From contig NZ_JAUFPQ010000028.1 of NCBI RefSeq assembly GCF_030409305.1, forward strand, positions 1,838-47,120: DNA of 45,283 nucleotides. The letters are read 5' to 3'. The DNA comes from Halomonas maura. GTDB lineage: Bacteria > Pseudomonadota > Gammaproteobacteria > Pseudomonadales > Halomonadaceae. Under the pieces are notes generated by a model. It was not told the origin of the DNA, made no database searches, and was given only the letters and a program-made list of their open reading frames with translations. A program made the position numbers and the translations under genes. Shown here in pieces: positions 42,842 to 45,283 of this stretch. How positions within the stretch are numbered: the first letter of the stretch is position 1; each line of letters opens with the position of its first letter.

Positions 42842-44443
42842 CTAGTCGCGAGAGACCAATGACTTGAGGTACTCGCCGACCTCGGAGTGGTGAAGGATGG
42901 ATGACACCGGCAGGATAGCCTCGGCAGGCCCCCAGGCGAACACGTTCACCGGGGTATGGGTGTGCGTGCCGGTTCCCCAGACGATGTTCTGTGCCGTTCC
43001 CAGCTGCCGGGCCAGTACGGTGGCACGGTCGTTATAGGGATAGAAGGCGTCGAAGTCGTGGATCGCCGGCACTTCCTCGGCCCCCAGGTAGCTGTGTCCC
43101 TCGACGTGATAGGGGTTGGGCTTGTCGGTCATGACGGCAGCAGCCTGCTCCTCGGTGATCGCGAAGTCGCTGTTGGCGTTCACCATCTCCATCAGGGTCG
43201 CCGGTGTCCTCTCGTCATCGGGCAGCGCCTCGAAGCGACTCAGGAGGTTCCCCAGGCTGTCCTTCTGCTGATACAGGGAATCGAGGACGGCGGGGTCGCC
43301 GAAATTGAAGTTGGGCGCGTAGTCTCGCTCGGCGAAGGCCGGGCCAGACTTTTCCTGCGGCTCCGGCAGATTGGCCGAGGAGTAGCTCAGGCCGAAGGAG
43401 CCCGTCTCGTGATCGGCGGTGACGAGGATGACGGTGTCGTCACGCTCGGCGGCCCAGTCATAGACGCCCTGAATGGCTTCCTCGAACTTGACCATCTCGT
43501 TGAGCATGGTGCCGGCATCGTTGGAATGCCCAGCCCAGTCGATCTGCCCCCCCTCGACCATGAGGAAGAATCCATCCTCGTCCTGCTCGAGGGTACGCAG
43601 TGCGGCCTGGGTCATCTCGTGCAGGGTCGGCTCGGTGCGCTGCGCCTCGTCGCGCGTATCGCGGTAGACGATACCATCGGCCATGCCGGAGTTGGCAAAG
43701 AGACCCAGCAGCTTGTCGCCCTGGTGCGCCTCGAGCTGCTGGCGGGAGAAGGCAAGGCCATAGCCCTGGCTGGCCGCCTCATCCAGCAGGTTGCGCTCGT
43801 CATCTCGCTGGGAAGCAGGCTCATAGGCACCATCCATCATGGCCCTCAAGGTATCCCGCGCCTCGCCTGGCTCATTCACCGACTGCGGCACCCAATGGCG
43901 CAAACCGCCGGAGAGCATCACCTCGGGGCCGATGGACAGCATGTCCTCGGCAATCGCATTCTCCAGCGAGCGATGCGGCTGATGGGCGGCGAAGGCGGCC
44001 GGCGTTGCGTGGGTCATGCGGGTATCCGAGACCAGCCCGGTGGCCATGCCACGGCTCTTGGCCAGTTCCAGTACGGTTTCCACCGGATTGCCATCGGCAT
44101 CGATCCCGATCACTTCCGAGCCGGTGAAGACACCGTTCGCCAGCTGCGTGGCGGAACAGGCCGAATCCACCACGACCGCGTCTTCGGGATAGGTCAGGGA
44201 AGTGCCCACCACGCCTTCCCGGGCGAGACGATGCAGGGCCGTGGGTTCACCGCCGTAGATCGAGTTCGGGGCCTGATGGGCATAGGTCTCCAGGAACCCC
44301 ACCTGCTGGGGCCCCATGCCGTCTCCGATCATCAGTATCACGTTCTTGATGTCAGCCGCCTGGACCGGCGCCGTGAACGAAGCGAGCATCATGCAACCGA
44401 GCAGGGGCCCGGTCGCCGGTTTCTGCATCATGCGACAATTCAT
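42842..44443 (-). CDS. Periplasmic alkaline phosphatase
   Basis: The 533-residue protein starts with a signal peptide (Met-rich n-region, CMMLASFTAPVQA, cleavage near residue 29). The alkaline phosphatase fold is clear: metal Asp in LMIGDGMG (D41), nucleophile S94 in VVDSACSATQ, VEGGQIDWAGHSND, TADHETGSFG, and GTGTHTHTPVNVFAWGP. The insert around 380-470 (YAPNFNFGDPAVLD and on) resembles marine (Vibrio-like) phosphatases. Start at 44441-44443 follows AGAGGATT. A Pho-box-like direct repeat lies upstream, so phosphate-starvation control is likely. Confidence 0.92.
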   Translation of the reverse strand: MNCRMMQKPATGPLLGCMMLASFTAPVQAADIKNVILMIGDGMGPQQVGFLETYAHQAPNSIYGGEPTALHRLAREGVVGTSLTYPEDAVVVDSACSATQLANGVFTGSEVIGIDADGNPVETVLELAKSRGMATGLVSDTRMTHATPAAFAAHQPHRSLENAIAEDMLSIGPEVMLSGGLRHWVPQSVNEPGEARDTLRAMMDGAYEPASQRDDERNLLDEAASQGYGLAFSRQQLEAHQGDKLLGLFANSGMADGIVYRDTRDEAQRTEPTLHEMTQAALRTLEQDEDGFFLMVEGGQIDWAGHSNDAGTMLNEMVKFEEAIQGVYDWAAERDDTVILVTADHETGSFGLSYSSANLPEPQEKSGPAFAERDYAPNFNFGDPAVLDSLYQQKDSLGNLLSRFEALPDDERTPATLMEMVNANSDFAITEEQAAAVMTDKPNPYHVEGHSYLGAEEVPAIHDFDAFYPYNDRATVLARQLGTAQNIVWGTGTHTHTPVNVFAWGPAEAILPVSSILHHSEVGEYLKSLVSRD

Positions 44444-44584
44444 CTGGAATCCTCTTGAACTACCTGCCCTTGGGGTGAGGACGACGCACATGCCGTCCCG
44501 AACCGTCCTGGTCTCCATCACCCGGCAGCTCCAGCGATGTCCCATCACCCTGGCAGCGCACCGGCGCGAGAGCATCTCAGCCGT

Positions 44585-44606
44585 TCATGACGATACCATG
44601 ACGGTA
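44585..44606 (-). promoter_or_regulatory. Pho-box-like direct repeat upstream of alkaline phosphatase
   Basis: On the minus strand CGTCAT and CGTCAT are spaced exactly 11 bp apart (CCGTCATGGTATCGTCATG), the layout of PhoB sites. It lies about 145 bp before the alkaline phosphatase start. The rest of the 44444-44886 gap holds a GCCCGGCC/GGCCGGGC hairpin (44664-44685) and the astE promoter, but no recognisable gene. Confidence 0.5.
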
Positions 44607-44886
44607 CGCCCACCCTGTCAGACGCGGCGTGATTGCGCAGCGGGAGCCATCGCCGCCCCGCGCTGCCCGGCCCCTTGCGGCCGGGCATCATGGTCAGGCT
44701 TTTCACTCAGGCACCGGGCTCTTTCATCAAATCGACAGGCGCCCTTGCGACGGCCGGCCCGGCGCCGGAAGGTAAGGCCAGATTCTGTCTTCACAACGAT
44801 ATAACAAGGATTCTGCCCCATGCCGCGCATCACGGTGCCACAGGCCTACCCGACCGCCGCCCATCCGCCGATTCCGCGAGGTCGAC

Positions 44887-45283
44887 ATGCTGGCTGAGTG
44901 GCTGGACCGCAGCCTCGCCGCCGAGCCAGAGGCCGGGGTGGAAGGCGACCTGCCCGGGGGACGCTACCGGATCCCCGCTCCCGGCCTGCTGGAACTGATC
45001 CCCTCGGCACCGGCCGCGCACACCCCGGCCTTGGTGCTCTCGGTGGGGATCCACGGCAACGAGACCGCCCCCATCGAGCTGCTGGGCGAGCTGCTGGCCC
45101 GCCTGGAGGCCGGCCAGCTGACCCTGGCCACGCCGGTACTGGTGATCCTCGGCAACCCGGCGGCCATCCGGGCCGGCAAGCGCTTCGTGGCGACCAACCT
45201 CAACCGGCTGTTCCGGCGCGGTCTCGACGCGGCCGGTGACGAGCCCGATCGCGCCCGCACCCTGATGGGCGCGGTGGACGCCT
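44887..45283 (+). CDS. astE: Succinylglutamate desuccinylase, N-terminal part
   Basis: The first 132 residues of AstE are present; the gene runs out of the window. It is a zinc carboxypeptidase-like enzyme that splits N-succinylglutamate in the arginine succinyltransferase pathway. LVLSVGIHGNETAPIELL holds the zinc ligands H56 and E59, and GNPAAIRAGKRF and TNLNRLF follow the family. ATG at 44887 has GAGG upstream. No other ast gene is visible within the window. Confidence 0.9.
   Translation, partial: MLAEWLDRSLAAEPEAGVEGDLPGGRYRIPAPGLLELIPSAPAAHTPALVLSVGIHGNETAPIELLGELLARLEAGQLTLATPVLVILGNPAAIRAGKRFVATNLNRLFRRGLDAAGDEPDRARTLMGAVDA

Overview
The window is GC-rich, densely coded bacterial DNA. 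Gene content (glcDEFG, BCCT transporter and choline sulfatase, a phasin, a YbiI-type DksA/TraR protein, membrane-type urate hydroxylase PuuD, gcl-hyi-glxR) fits a moderately halophilic gammaproteobacterium of the Halomonas group. That assignment is inference from gene content and protein style, not from a marker gene. No rRNA, tRNA, CRISPR array, integrase or complete insertion sequence was seen.

Layout. (1) 1-20 kb is a purine-to-glycerate catabolic island. Urate is oxidised by PuuD, then processed by UraH and UraD to (S)-allantoin. Two hydantoin/allantoin-racemase paralogues and two NCS1 permeases handle allantoin/hydantoins, PuuE opens the ring, and AllE and AllA convert ureidoglycine to glyoxylate. 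The minus-strand operon gcl-hyi-glxR-glycerate kinase (last gene cut by the window edge) turns glyoxylate into phosphoglycerate. A YfcC-type transporter, an RpiR regulator and a GntR/FCD regulator lie among these genes. The allantoate-hydrolysing step is not in the window. (2) 18.7-20.7 kb holds a phosphoribosyltransferase-like protein, a phasin and a glutathione S-transferase. (3) 21.2-25.8 kb is the glycolate oxidase operon glcDEF plus glcG, which feeds the same glyoxylate pool. (4) 25.9-30.6 kb is a choline-sulfate unit: LysR regulator, choline sulfatase, a sulfate-permease remnant and a BCCT transporter. (5) 30.7-45.3 kb is mixed: YbiI, GNAT-nitrilase fusion, MtfA peptidase, a three-gene lipid glycosylation cassette (GT2, LAB_N, ArnT-like), a pseudogene graveyard, a VTT membrane protein, a GT4 glycosyltransferase, LysR plus tartrate/malate dehydrogenase, a methyltransferase, a Blc lipocalin, alkaline phosphatase and the start of astE.

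Regulation is the most interesting layer. A motif close to TTGTATACAA occurs in front of gcl, puuE, both racemase genes, gntR itself and the uraH/uraD divergent pair. The simplest reading is one GntR regulon covering purine-ring catabolism. A second motif, TGGAA-N5-TTCCA, occurs in front of gcl, between allA and the YfcC transporter, and in front of glcD, which are the three entry points to glyoxylate. The two motifs overlap at the gcl promoter. No regulator for the second motif can be assigned with certainty.

Other structure worth attention: a nested 129-bp imperfect palindrome between glxR and hyi; a threefold repeat of the 3' end of glcF followed by a heptamer array; one racemase paralogue that has lost a catalytic cysteine; and four decayed gene fragments (GntR, SulP, LysR, BBOX/TauD).
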